A stretch of 9,887 nt of DNA from Zwartia sp. Its GTDB lineage: Bacteria > Pseudomonadota > Gammaproteobacteria > Burkholderiales > Burkholderiaceae_B. Made by a program: the position numbers and the translations under genes. Each line of letters begins with the position of its first letter. Within the stretch, counting starts at the first letter, position 1. Where the stretch lies: the NCBI GenBank assembly GCA_030653405.1, contig JAURZO010000238.1, positions 1 to 9,887 on the forward strand, written 5' to 3'. A model generated the notes under the pieces. That model saw only the letters and a program-made list of their open reading frames with translations, did no database searches and was not told the DNA's origin. Shown here piece after piece: positions 1-5,708 of this stretch.

Positions 1-2277
1 TGCGTCAGCGCGTAACTCAGCCGCTGAAGCAAAGTGGAACGTGTCCTCACCCGCCTCACCCAGCAGACGATCCTCACCAGCTCCACCAGTCAGACTATCC
101 TCACCAGCGCCACCAGTCAGATGATCCGCTCCTGCACCACCCGTAATCGTGTCGTTGCCTTCACCACCGACCAACGTATCCGTCCTACTCCCACCAACCA
201 AGATATCAGCGTGATCAGTTCCCGTCGCATTGATCGACACCGTCGAAGCCCCACCTTGCAGGTTCAAGCTCGCGGCTATTGCATTGGTTGTTATCGTGAT
301 CCCTGTAGCAAACGCGACATCAGAGTCTTCCCCTAACGTCACAGACTGACTGCCCGTTCCTGTTAGATTGAGTATTTCCATGTTGATCACATTGCCAAAG
401 TCTGCAGGGCCAAGCGTCAACACATCCTCACCAGTGCTAATCATGATCGTGTCTGTATCAGCACCACCATCCACTAAGGTGTCAGCGCGTAACTCAGCTG
501 CTAAAGCATAGTGGAACGTGTCCTCACCCGCCTCACCCAGCAGATGATCCTCACCAGCACCACCCGTGATCGAGTCGTTGCCTTCACCACCAGAAATAAT
601 ATCTGCGCCTGCACTCCCCGTTATCGCATCATCATTTCCCAAGCCGGAAATATTCAAGCCACTAGGATTATTAGCAGCTGTAAAGCTGCTCATATCGATG
701 GTGTCATTTTCATTCGTACCGACTGCGCTTGTCGAGAATGGGGACGTATTGGCAGCAAGCGCACGCAAGCCACCCGCCGTCGTCAACAAGCTTTGAACAG
801 CTGCATATCCATCTGATATTCCAGCTTGAAAACTGATAATGCCCGCATTACTCGCAGCACCGACTGTTGCCGCCTCAGACGCTAAGGCAACAGTCTGAAC
901 AGAAATGTCAGTCGCTTCGTTTAATGCTCTTCCATCCACCATATTGGTGGCAAGATCACTGATGTTCCACGTCGAGTCAGCACCGAGGCCCGACAAACCT
1001 AAAAGCGTGTTTGCGCCAGCTACGCTGATTGGGACGCCGGCTGAGGTCGTCAATACCCCACGCGCCTCAAGTACTGAAGGCGTCTCTGCCGCGCCAAGCA
1101 CCAGTGCCGCCTGATCAGTGATGTTGTAGATCACCTGCTTATTAAAGGCAGCCAAGGTGCTGGCCTGCGCAACGGTCGCGGTATTAATCGCAGTCACAAC
1201 ACCAGTCACAATGTCTAGAACCGCATTGCTCGAACCAGAAATATTCGCCACCGTATCCGACAGCGTTGCAACGGACTTTTCGCCTGTGTTCAGCGCCGCC
1301 TCAACAATGGTCGCCTGATCAACCAACGTATCATCAATCACCGCGATATTGACTGCCTCGTTCAGTCCTCCACCAGCAATAATATTAGCGGCCACATCGA
1401 CCACGTTGTAGGTGACGAGTTTAGTAAACGCTGCAACTGTTGTGGCCTGCGCGATGGTCGCGGCATCCATTGCAGTCACCCCACCCACCACAATATCTAG
1501 CACTGCATTGCTTGAAGCCGCTATGTTGGCTGCCGTATCAGACAACGCAAGGATCGACTTTGTCCCTGTGTTCTGCGCCTGCTGCACGATCGTCGCTTGG
1601 CTGACAGTTGCCGTGCTCGTCGCGCCAATGTTGATTGCACCGTTTAATGTAGAAGTGGATGCACTTGCGAGATTGTTCGAACTATCTTCTAAGTTGTACA
1701 GATACCCAGCGGGCAGACCTACCGCTTGGGCCACGGTCACCGTGACAACTCCGGTCTCTACTTCTTCGGTCAGACGATTCTCGGCGTAAGTCACAGTCTC
1801 AGGATCCTGTGTCACACCATTAAATGCCGTCTGTGCGATAGTCGTGTCGTTGCTATCCAAAACGGTTGCGAAATACTCTGAAACCTCAATCTTGTTCAAA
1901 ACAAGAATATGGTCATTAGGGTCAACCGTGTCGCCACCCAAGTACGCTGCCCAGATGATCTGAAACGCTACAGTGGAGAAAGGCAACCCACCCTCGATTG
2001 CGGCCACCCAGTAAGCCAGTCCAGCAGCATCCGCCGATCGATTAAAAGAATTCTGATAGAAAAGCTCGACCTGGGCGATCGGGCTCGTCAACGCACCATA
2101 CTTCGTTTGCCACTCCGTTGACAAAACAAAGTCAGCAGCAATCTTAAAGGGGCTGCTTCCATTCGCAATCTCTTGGCCCCAATAGTCGAAACCATCCGCA
2201 TCAGCTGCGCGCCCAAAGAAGACGATGTAAAGACTCGATACGCTGTCATTCATTTCTTGTGTGATGACGTTAGCCAT
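1..2277 (-). CDS. DUF4214 / RTX-repeat secreted protein, 3' part beyond the window (partial)
   Basis: This frame is open on the minus strand from an ATG at 2277 to the window edge (759 codons, no stop). An in-frame TAG lies a short way upstream with no other ATG, GTG or TTG between, so the start is secure; the ribosome site is weak (CGGAA). Residues 10-140 carry two DUF4214-like modules, seen as FFGRAADADGFDYW near 20 and SFNRSADAAGLAYW near 78. Residues 228-394 hold a 94-residue internal duplication. Residues 554-588 and 695-748 hold glycine/aspartate nonapeptide repeats of the GGxGxDxL type, which in RTX proteins form a calcium-binding beta-roll. There is no N-terminal signal peptide, as expected for type I secretion, whose signal would lie at the missing C-terminus. 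Known family members are secreted surface, S-layer-like or adhesive proteins. The role here is inferred; no catalytic domain is visible in the part present. Confidence 0.88.
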   Translation of the reverse strand, partial: MANVITQEMNDSVSSLYIVFFGRAADADGFDYWGQEIANGSSPFKIAADFVLSTEWQTKYGALTSPIAQVELFYQNSFNRSADAAGLAYWVAAIEGGLPFSTVAFQIIWAAYLGGDTVDPNDHILVLNKIEVSEYFATVLDSNDTTIAQTAFNGVTQDPETVTYAENRLTEEVETGVVTVTVAQAVGLPAGYLYNLEDSSNNLASASTSTLNGAINIGATSTATVSQATIVQQAQNTGTKSILALSDTAANIAASSNAVLDIVVGGVTAMDAATIAQATTVAAFTKLVTYNVVDVAANIIAGGGLNEAVNIAVIDDTLVDQATIVEAALNTGEKSVATLSDTVANISGSSNAVLDIVTGVVTAINTATVAQASTLAAFNKQVIYNITDQAALVLGAAETPSVLEARGVLTTSAGVPISVAGANTLLGLSGLGADSTWNISDLATNMVDGRALNEATDISVQTVALASEAATVGAASNAGIISFQAGISDGYAAVQSLLTTAGGLRALAANTSPFSTSAVGTNENDTIDMSSFTAANNPSGLNISGLGNDDAITGSAGADIISGGEGNDSITGGAGEDHLLGEAGEDTFHYALAAELRADTLVDGGADTDTIMISTGEDVLTLGPADFGNVINMEILNLTGTGSQSVTLGEDSDVAFATGITITTNAIAASLNLQGGASTVSINATGTDHADILVGGSRTDTLVGGEGNDTITGGAGADHLTGGAGEDSLTGGAGEDRLLGEAGEDTFHFASAAELRADA
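4..90 (-). repeat. Long direct repeat, copy B (partner at 481-567)
   Basis: This is the second copy of the RTX-end module, encoding residues 730-758. Since the match is still strong at the window edge, the full repeat is probably longer than what is visible. Confidence 0.8.
34..195 (-). repeat. RTX calcium-binding repeat block 2 (within CDS)
   Basis: Residues 695-748 of the RTX protein contain about five consecutive glycine/aspartate nonapeptide units (for example GGEGNDTIT, GGAGADHLT, GGAGEDSLT, GGAGEDRLL, GEAGEDTFH). The block ends in the EDTFHF element that typically caps an RTX stack. It is longer than the first block at 514-618, and more repeats may follow beyond the window. Confidence 0.85.
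481..567 (-). repeat. Long direct repeat, copy A (partner at 4-90)
   Basis: This segment is nearly identical at the DNA level to 4-90, at a constant offset of 477 bp (159 codons). It encodes the end of an RTX block plus the following AAELRAD segment (residues 571-599, against 730-758). The match includes synonymous positions, with only scattered differences, which suggests recent duplication or gene conversion of a larger unit continuing past the left edge. Confidence 0.8.
514..618 (-). repeat. RTX calcium-binding repeat block 1 (within CDS)
   Basis: Residues 554-588 hold about four nonapeptide units (GSAGADIIS, GGEGNDSIT, GGAGEDHLL, GEAGEDTFH). A non-RTX spacer of roughly 105 residues then precedes block 2. 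Glycine and aspartate occupy the calcium-ligand positions expected of the hemolysin-type repeat family. Confidence 0.85.
1096..1314 (-). repeat. 94-residue module, copy 2 (within RTX protein)
   Basis: Residues 322-394 form the second copy of the module. The following region (near residues 436-480: NISDLATNMV, LNEATDI) weakly echoes the same pattern (NVVDVAANII, LNEAVNI), so a third, decayed copy may be present. Confidence 0.78.
1378..1596 (-). repeat. 94-residue module, copy 1 (within RTX protein)
   Basis: Residues 228-300 align without gaps to residues 322-394 at a fixed offset of 94 residues (282 bp). Shared landmarks are ATIV, NTGxKS, LSDTxANI, SSNAVLDIV, VTAxxxATxAQA, AAFxK and YNxxD. 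The protein divergence is moderate, so this duplication looks older than the RTX-end duplication. I do not recognise the module as a named domain. Confidence 0.8.
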
Positions 2278-2362
2278 TTGGATTCCGATTATTGCGTCAA
2301 GATTTGATGTCTAAGTCTTGCCTGGAATTCCAAACGAGATGACGAAGGCGTTTTATACCAAG

Positions 2363-2390
2363 ATATCAACTTATCTATGGCGATTGATAT
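2363..2390. promoter_or_regulatory. Inverted repeat, possible operator upstream of the RTX gene
   Basis: The half-sites ATATCAA (2363-2369) and TTGATAT (2384-2390) are perfect inverted copies whose centres are 21 bp apart, two helical turns. They sit just upstream of the TATAAA-like element at 2352-2357 and about 90 bp before the RTX start codon. The spacing suits a dimeric regulator. The half-sites are short and AT-rich, so chance is a real alternative. Confidence 0.25.
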
Positions 2391-2819
2391 AGTCCTTTGC
2401 GCCGAAAGCACAACTCTGTGCATGGAAATCACAATGAATGTGAGCTTTTACCAGCTTGGGAGCATTACTCACAGTACCAAGGCGACCGGCTCATCGCGTA
2501 TGAGCAAGACAAGTACCGAGATCGGATTATTTTTTGCATCGAACTAACCAGACGCAGTGACTCAACCGAGGGACACTAAGTTGCAGCATTCACATTAGAT
2601 AGACATTATTTAATGATGTTGCTTCTGAGAACTTTTTTTGTAGTTGTATCCACAGAGAGCGATTGCTTCAACACAGAGAGAACTGCTTTTATGGTGAATG
2701 TGCTAATGATTTTTTAACATCTAAAGAACATGACTCACCGAAACTCTCCCAGAGTATTCAAAATCTCGACGATCTCACTTCACTCGATCTCATCGTCATT
2801 GACAAAAGACAGGGGCAAA

Positions 2820-2845
2820 GCGTCTTAGCAAAAATGAACAGACGC
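2820..2845 (-). terminator. Possible weak terminator after the glycosyltransferase gene
   Basis: A perfect 6-bp stem (GCGTCT / AGACGC) encloses a 14-nt loop, about 43 nt downstream of the glycosyltransferase stop. On the minus strand it is followed by TTTG and a pyrimidine-rich stretch. The large loop and broken T run make it a weak candidate. Confidence 0.3.
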
Positions 2846-2888
2846 AATTGCCATTACGAAAGCAAGCAAACTCCCACACGTCCACCCA

Positions 2889-3965
2889 TCATTTCTTGTA
2901 TCCAGAACTAATCATCCCAGTCACTGCCTCAATCCTAGCCTCCAACTCCCTTGCCATGGGTGCAGACCCCAGCGAATCCAGGTCATCTCTCAGAATTCTG
3001 GATTCCTCAAAATGCGACTGCACATTTTTTTTCCCATAAATTTTGTTGATCAAATACGTCGGTCGACGTTTGGATTCCATATAAATTCTGCCAACGTACT
3101 CTCCCATCACACCTAATCCAATTAATTGAATGCTGCTCACGAATAGTAAGGACACCAACATTGAGGCATAGCCGGGGACATCGACACCAAGAACCAAGGT
3201 TTTAAAAAGGATATAAAAGCCATATCCAAAACTGAGCAATGCGCCCAAAGCTCCAAAATATGTCCACACCCTCAGAGGCAGTGTGCTGAAGCTAGTGATG
3301 CCTTCCAGGGCAAGATTCCAGAGCTTCCAACCAGAAAACTTGCTTGTGCCAGCAGAGCGATTTTCACGAACATAATCAATCGTGATGGTGTAGAACCCTA
3401 CCCAACTTAGAAGTCCTTTCATGAAGCGTTGCTTTTCTGGAAAGAGCTTAATGGCGTCTACCACTTGTCGAGACATCAATCTGCAATCACCCACATTCAC
3501 AGGGATTTTGATGTGTGAGAGCTTGTTGTATAGGTTGTAAAACATATTGGCACTCAGTCGCTTCAAGAAATGATCACCCTTTCGATCTTTCCGTCTTGCA
3601 AGCACGACCTCCGCACCTGTGACCTCTCTTGCCTCAAGCATTTGATTGATCAATGAAACCGGATCCTGCAGGTCTGCATCAATCAAAATCACCCACGCGC
3701 CTGTCGAAGCATCAATCCCAGCAGACAGAGCGGCCTCCTTGCCAAAATTTCTTGTCAGCTGAACAATTCGAAAACGTGAATCATCTTTAGCAAATGACAG
3801 AAGGAGTTTCAACGTATCGTCTTCGCTTCCATCGTCTACACAAATAATCTCAAAGTCGTAACGATCTTGATTATTAATTTCAGCAATCACAGCTTTGTAA
3901 AACAGCGTTGCAGTTTGCTCTTCGTTAAAAAACGGGCAAATCACGCTGACCAGTTGCTTGGTCAT
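2889..3965 (-). CDS. GT2 family polyprenyl-phosphate glycosyltransferase (GtrB/ArnC/DPM1-like)
   Basis: This 358-residue enzyme has the GT2 fold signature: VICPFFNEE at residues 8-16, VDDGS at 43-47, LTRNFGKEAAL at 70-80 and the metal/nucleotide motif DADLQDP at 96-102. The RSAGTSKF segment near 203 matches the RxxGxSK element of the polyprenyl-phosphate transferase branch. Two membrane segments follow, about 231-254 and 266-289. Family members move a sugar from a nucleotide donor to undecaprenyl or dolichyl phosphate at the cytoplasmic membrane, feeding glycan or glycoconjugate assembly. The sugar cannot be read from the sequence. A hydrophilic tail of about 60 residues follows the last membrane segment, longer than usual. 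The ATG at 3965 is preferred over an in-frame TTG at 3977, because GGGA lies 6 nt before the ATG. No flippase or glycan cluster adjoins it. Confidence 0.9.
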   Translation of the reverse strand: MTKQLVSVICPFFNEEQTATLFYKAVIAEINNQDRYDFEIICVDDGSEDDTLKLLLSFAKDDSRFRIVQLTRNFGKEAALSAGIDASTGAWVILIDADLQDPVSLINQMLEAREVTGAEVVLARRKDRKGDHFLKRLSANMFYNLYNKLSHIKIPVNVGDCRLMSRQVVDAIKLFPEKQRFMKGLLSWVGFYTITIDYVRENRSAGTSKFSGWKLWNLALEGITSFSTLPLRVWTYFGALGALLSFGYGFYILFKTLVLGVDVPGYASMLVSLLFVSSIQLIGLGVMGEYVGRIYMESKRRPTYLINKIYGKKNVQSHFEESRILRDDLDSLGSAPMARELEARIEAVTGMISSGYKK

Positions 3966-3971
3966 CTTAAA

Positions 3972-3975
3972 TCCC
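3972..3975 (-). promoter_or_regulatory. Ribosome binding site deciding the glycosyltransferase start
   Basis: GGGA on the minus strand lies 6 nt before the ATG at 3965. It falls directly after the alternative TTG at 3977, so it can only serve the ATG. Confidence 0.6.
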
Positions 3976-4022
3976 AATCATAATGTTGATGAAAATTCCA
4001 ACCACAGCGATACAAACAAGGT

Positions 4023-4042
4023 GTGGCAAGCATGATTGCCAC
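4023..4042 (-). terminator. Terminator-like hairpin after the DUF6488-like gene
   Basis: A perfect 7-bp stem (GTGGCAA / TTGCCAC) with a 6-nt loop sits 26 nt beyond the stop of the upstream gene. On the minus strand it is followed by a moderately T-rich stretch (ACCTTGTTTGT). It probably ends the small metal-related operon and separates it from the glycosyltransferase. The T run is imperfect, so termination may be partial. Confidence 0.5.
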
Positions 4043-4068
4043 CGCCCTTTAGATCCGTATATGTTGAA

Positions 4069-4419
4069 TCACTTGCCGGTGAAATTAGCTGCGATGAAAT
4101 TTCCAGGGGATGTAAAAAACATGTAAAGCGTATTTTTTTCAGCATCTGTTTCAACTGGATTTTTAAATATCACTTTCCACTCTTTGCCCTTTTTTCCATC
4201 GACGAGTGCAATCGTGTCGTGTTTGATCGATCCCCAGGTTTTATCCAGCTTGCCTGACTTGACCAAGGTATCTTTTCTGCTGTTGGCACATTGAATGACC
4301 GTTGATTCACTCGCCACTTTTGTGCCATGAAAGTGGCAAGAGGAGCCAGGATCTGCGTATACGGGTGCAAATAGAGCGCCACTCAACGTGATGAACAATC
4401 CAAAAAATATCGTTTTCAT
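4069..4419 (-). CDS. Small exported Cys/His protein, DUF6488-like
   Basis: This is a 116-residue protein with a clear Sec signal peptide (KTIFFGLFITLSGALFAPVYA, cleavage likely after Ala22). The mature part begins near a CHFHG motif (Cys28, His29, His31), with a second cysteine at 44. The pair could form a disulfide or, with the histidines, a metal site. The C-terminal half is rich in the Lys/Gly pattern DGKKGKEWKVIFKNP and ends in FTSPGNFIAANFTGK; from memory this resembles the uncharacterised DUF6488 family. The start is supported by AAGGA 7 nt upstream. It follows the HupE-like gene by only 20 nt, so the two are very likely co-transcribed and may act together in the periplasm. No biochemical function is known to me; metal binding is inferred from residues and context. 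Confidence 0.8.
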   Translation of the reverse strand: MKTIFFGLFITLSGALFAPVYADPGSSCHFHGTKVASESTVIQCANSRKDTLVKSGKLDKTWGSIKHDTIALVDGKKGKEWKVIFKNPVETDAEKNTLYMFFTSPGNFIAANFTGK

Positions 4420-4439
4420 AGCGAATTCCTTTCAATCAA

Positions 4440-5225
4440 TTAAAGTGCATTGCGTGAATGATCAGTTGTGTTTTGTATGTCCATGTCTTCGTGAGCATGC
4501 CGATGTTCTGCTGCTGGAAAGCGAAAACTCTCTCCATTGACATCGTGCTGATAGCCATGAAGTTGGACAAAGAGCAAATAGATGCCTGCGGCAATCAGCG
4601 CTAAGTTGGCGGTATAACTGAACTGCTTGAAGGATTGAGACTTTCTCCATATGGCAAGCACTGCCACCATGACGATCAATGCAGCGATCTGACCAAGCTC
4701 CACACCGAGGTTGAAACTCAGTATCCTGATCAGCATCTGACTAGGATCCTCACCAAGCGGAAGCTGTTGGAGTCGCGTAGATAGACCAAATCCGTGAAGG
4801 AGTCCAAAAGCTAGCACCATCAACATGAGGTTGGGGGACTTCATATTGAAGTGGCGCTGAAACCCTCCATTGTTATCAAAACCCTTGTAGATCACACTGA
4901 CCGCTATGATGGCGTCGACTAGCCAAAAATTCCAAGTGATTTTGAAGTACGTTGCAAAGATCAGCGTTATACAGTGACCCACTGTGAAAATGGTCACGAA
5001 TTTCAAAATATCTTTAAACGTGGTTAGAAAAAACACCACGCCAAACAGAAACAATAAATGGTCATAACCTGTCAGCATGTGGCTGGCGCCAAGCCAGACA
5101 TACTCAAGGTAACTGCCGTCTAACATACGCTGCTTGTCTTCATCACTAATGCCGTGAGCAAGTGCGATGAGCGGAAACAAAGCAAGCAATAACGCCCCAA
5201 GTCTTTGGGGAATGAGATACTTCAT
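4440..5225 (-). CDS. HupE/UreJ_2-type membrane protein, probable metal-related permease
   Basis: This 261-residue multi-pass inner-membrane protein starts with a signal-like segment (residues 1-23, ending ALAHG), followed by about six hydrophobic segments. The family landmarks are GASHMLTGYDHLLFL (46-60), TVGHCITL (81-88), LAFGLLHGFGLS (138-149) and FNLGVELGQ (171-179). The histidines at 49, 56, 84 and 144 lie in or next to membrane segments, where they could line a metal path. The tail after residue 223 is histidine-rich (HRHAHED). HupE and UreJ proteins are linked to nickel or cobalt uptake, but this branch is poorly characterised and its metal is unknown. The ATG at 5225 is chosen over an in-frame TTG at 5249 because GAGGAG lies 5 nt before it. 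The neighbours are small exported His- or Cys-rich proteins, which supports a metal role. Confidence 0.88.
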   Translation of the reverse strand: MKYLIPQRLGALLLALFPLIALAHGISDEDKQRMLDGSYLEYVWLGASHMLTGYDHLLFLFGVVFFLTTFKDILKFVTIFTVGHCITLIFATYFKITWNFWLVDAIIAVSVIYKGFDNNGGFQRHFNMKSPNLMLMVLAFGLLHGFGLSTRLQQLPLGEDPSQMLIRILSFNLGVELGQIAALIVMVAVLAIWRKSQSFKQFSYTANLALIAAGIYLLFVQLHGYQHDVNGESFRFPAAEHRHAHEDMDIQNTTDHSRNAL

Positions 5226-5230
5226 AAAGT

Positions 5231-5236
5231 CTCCTC
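5231..5236 (-). promoter_or_regulatory. Strong ribosome binding site deciding the HupE-like start
   Basis: GAGGAG on the minus strand lies 5 nt before the ATG at 5225. It falls inside the N-terminal extension that a start at TTG 5249 would imply, so the shorter protein is favoured. The shorter form also puts the signal-like segment at the N-terminus. Confidence 0.8.
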
Positions 5237-5255
5237 GAACATCAATCAAACCTAA

Positions 5256-5273
5256 GCGAGTCCATAGACTCGC
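5256..5273 (-). promoter_or_regulatory. Intergenic 7-bp hairpin between the His-rich and HupE-like genes
   Basis: A perfect stem GCGAGTC / GACTCGC with a 4-nt loop lies within the 60-nt gap, about 20 nt before the HupE-like ribosome site. On the minus strand it is followed by TTAGGTTTG, which is too poor in T for a strong terminator. It could attenuate transcription, stabilise an mRNA end or mark a processing site that sets different expression of the two genes. Confidence 0.45.
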
Positions 5274-5285
5274 ACGCGGACAAGA

Positions 5286-5636
5286 TTAGAGGTGTGTTCG
5301 AGGTGGACGCAGAGGTCCCTCTAAAAAGATGTCTGGCGGGACAAGCTGGTTGCCTATCGCGATCCGTTGCTTCTCGGGTTTTGCAATCATTGTTGATGCA
5401 AGGGGTGCCAGGTCAGCCGTTAGTGAGGCATCGGTAGCATGCTGATGCTTGGCTTCACCATTACTCTCTTCAAGATGCATTGAGAAGGCATCGTGATGGT
5501 GGTGATCAATATTCAGATCGTGAGAATACAACTGATGTATGGCGTTCTGGGAAGAAGAAAAAGACATGGCCACCGACGCGAAAGCGAGTTGGCAACTTAG
5601 CAAAATTAATAAGGTGAATGTTTTAATTTTCTTCAC
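5286..5636 (-). CDS. Small His-rich exported protein, putative metal-binding
   Basis: This 116-residue protein has a typical signal peptide (MKKIKTFTLLILLSCQLAFA, cleavage near residue 20-23). The mature part is histidine-rich: His34, His39, the run HHHH at 45-48, His54, and His64 and His66 in KHQH. It ends in a proline-rich tail (PPDIFLEGPLRPPR). The composition recalls small exported proteins encoded next to metal-efflux systems, such as CzcI-like proteins, but that is a resemblance only, not an identification. The start is GTG, with no good ribosome site of its own. An in-frame TGA lies two codons upstream, and the signal peptide fits exactly from this GTG. The gene opens the likely three-gene unit with the HupE-like and DUF6488-like genes. 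A periplasmic metal buffer or sensor role is inferred. Confidence 0.75.
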   Translation of the reverse strand: MKKIKTFTLLILLSCQLAFASVAMSFSSSQNAIHQLYSHDLNIDHHHHDAFSMHLEESNGEAKHQHATDASLTADLAPLASTMIAKPEKQRIAIGNQLVPPDIFLEGPLRPPRTHL

Positions 5637-5639
5637 ATT

Positions 5640-5675
5640 TCATTTTAAACATATCTGAATAGGACGATTAAACAA
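5640..5675 (-). CDS. Possible 11-codon leader ORF before the His-rich gene
   Basis: A TTG at 5675 opens an 11-codon frame (LFNRPIQICLK by plain reading) ending in TGA at 5640-5642, three bases before the GTG of the His-rich gene and in the same frame. An AGGAGG at 5680-5685 lies 4 nt before the TTG, whereas the GTG has no clear ribosome site. This arrangement would allow translation coupling through stop and restart. It is a weak call because the start codon is rare and the peptide very short. Confidence 0.25.
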   Translation of the reverse strand: MFNRPIQICLK

Positions 5676-5679
5676 TAAC

Positions 5680-5685
5680 CCTCCT
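5680..5685 (-). promoter_or_regulatory. Unpaired strong Shine-Dalgarno sequence AGGAGG
   Basis: A consensus AGGAGG on the minus strand lies 43 nt upstream of the GTG of the His-rich gene, too far to serve it directly. It is well placed only for the TTG at 5675. Confidence 0.45.
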
Positions 5686-5708
5686 GGTCATACGTCTACC
5701 AAGATCGT

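Larger units (their letters stand above)
2278..2888. other. Intergenic region without a convincing gene
   Basis: About 610 bp lie between the RTX gene start and the glycosyltransferase stop. The stretch is visibly richer in A and T than the flanking genes. Plus-strand open frames of 60 and 82 codons (2397-2579 and 2663-2911) show no recognisable domain, no good ribosome site and ordinary non-coding composition; the second also runs into the glycosyltransferase gene antisense. The left end should hold the RTX gene promoter. A TATAAA-like element reads on the minus strand at 2352-2357, without a clear -35 partner. I see no RNA gene or mobile-element end. Confidence 0.6.

Noticed and set aside
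34..816. Plus-strand open frames at 34-336, 511-816 and nearby, also 905-1114 and 1412-1789
   Set aside because: They lie antisense to the RTX protein gene, which has recognised domains. Their sequence similarity to each other simply reflects the RTX DNA repeats.
2768..2797. Inverted repeat GACGAT / ATCGTC with an 18-nt spacer
   Set aside because: The stem is only 6 bp with a large loop and no T run, and it overlaps a short direct repeat (CGATCTCA). It is likely chance.
2397..2911. Two plus-strand frames of 60 and 82 codons in the intergenic gap
   Set aside because: They have no good ribosome site and no recognisable domain, their composition resembles non-coding DNA, and the second overlaps the glycosyltransferase gene antisense.
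3966..3977. TTG at 3977 as the glycosyltransferase start, adding four residues
   Set aside because: GGGA at 3972-3975 correctly serves the ATG at 3965, and the GT2 fold begins right after that ATG.
3977..3982. TATGAT on the minus strand as a -10 box for the glycosyltransferase
   Set aside because: It would place the transcript start inside or after the ribosome site, and no -35 element lies at the right distance.
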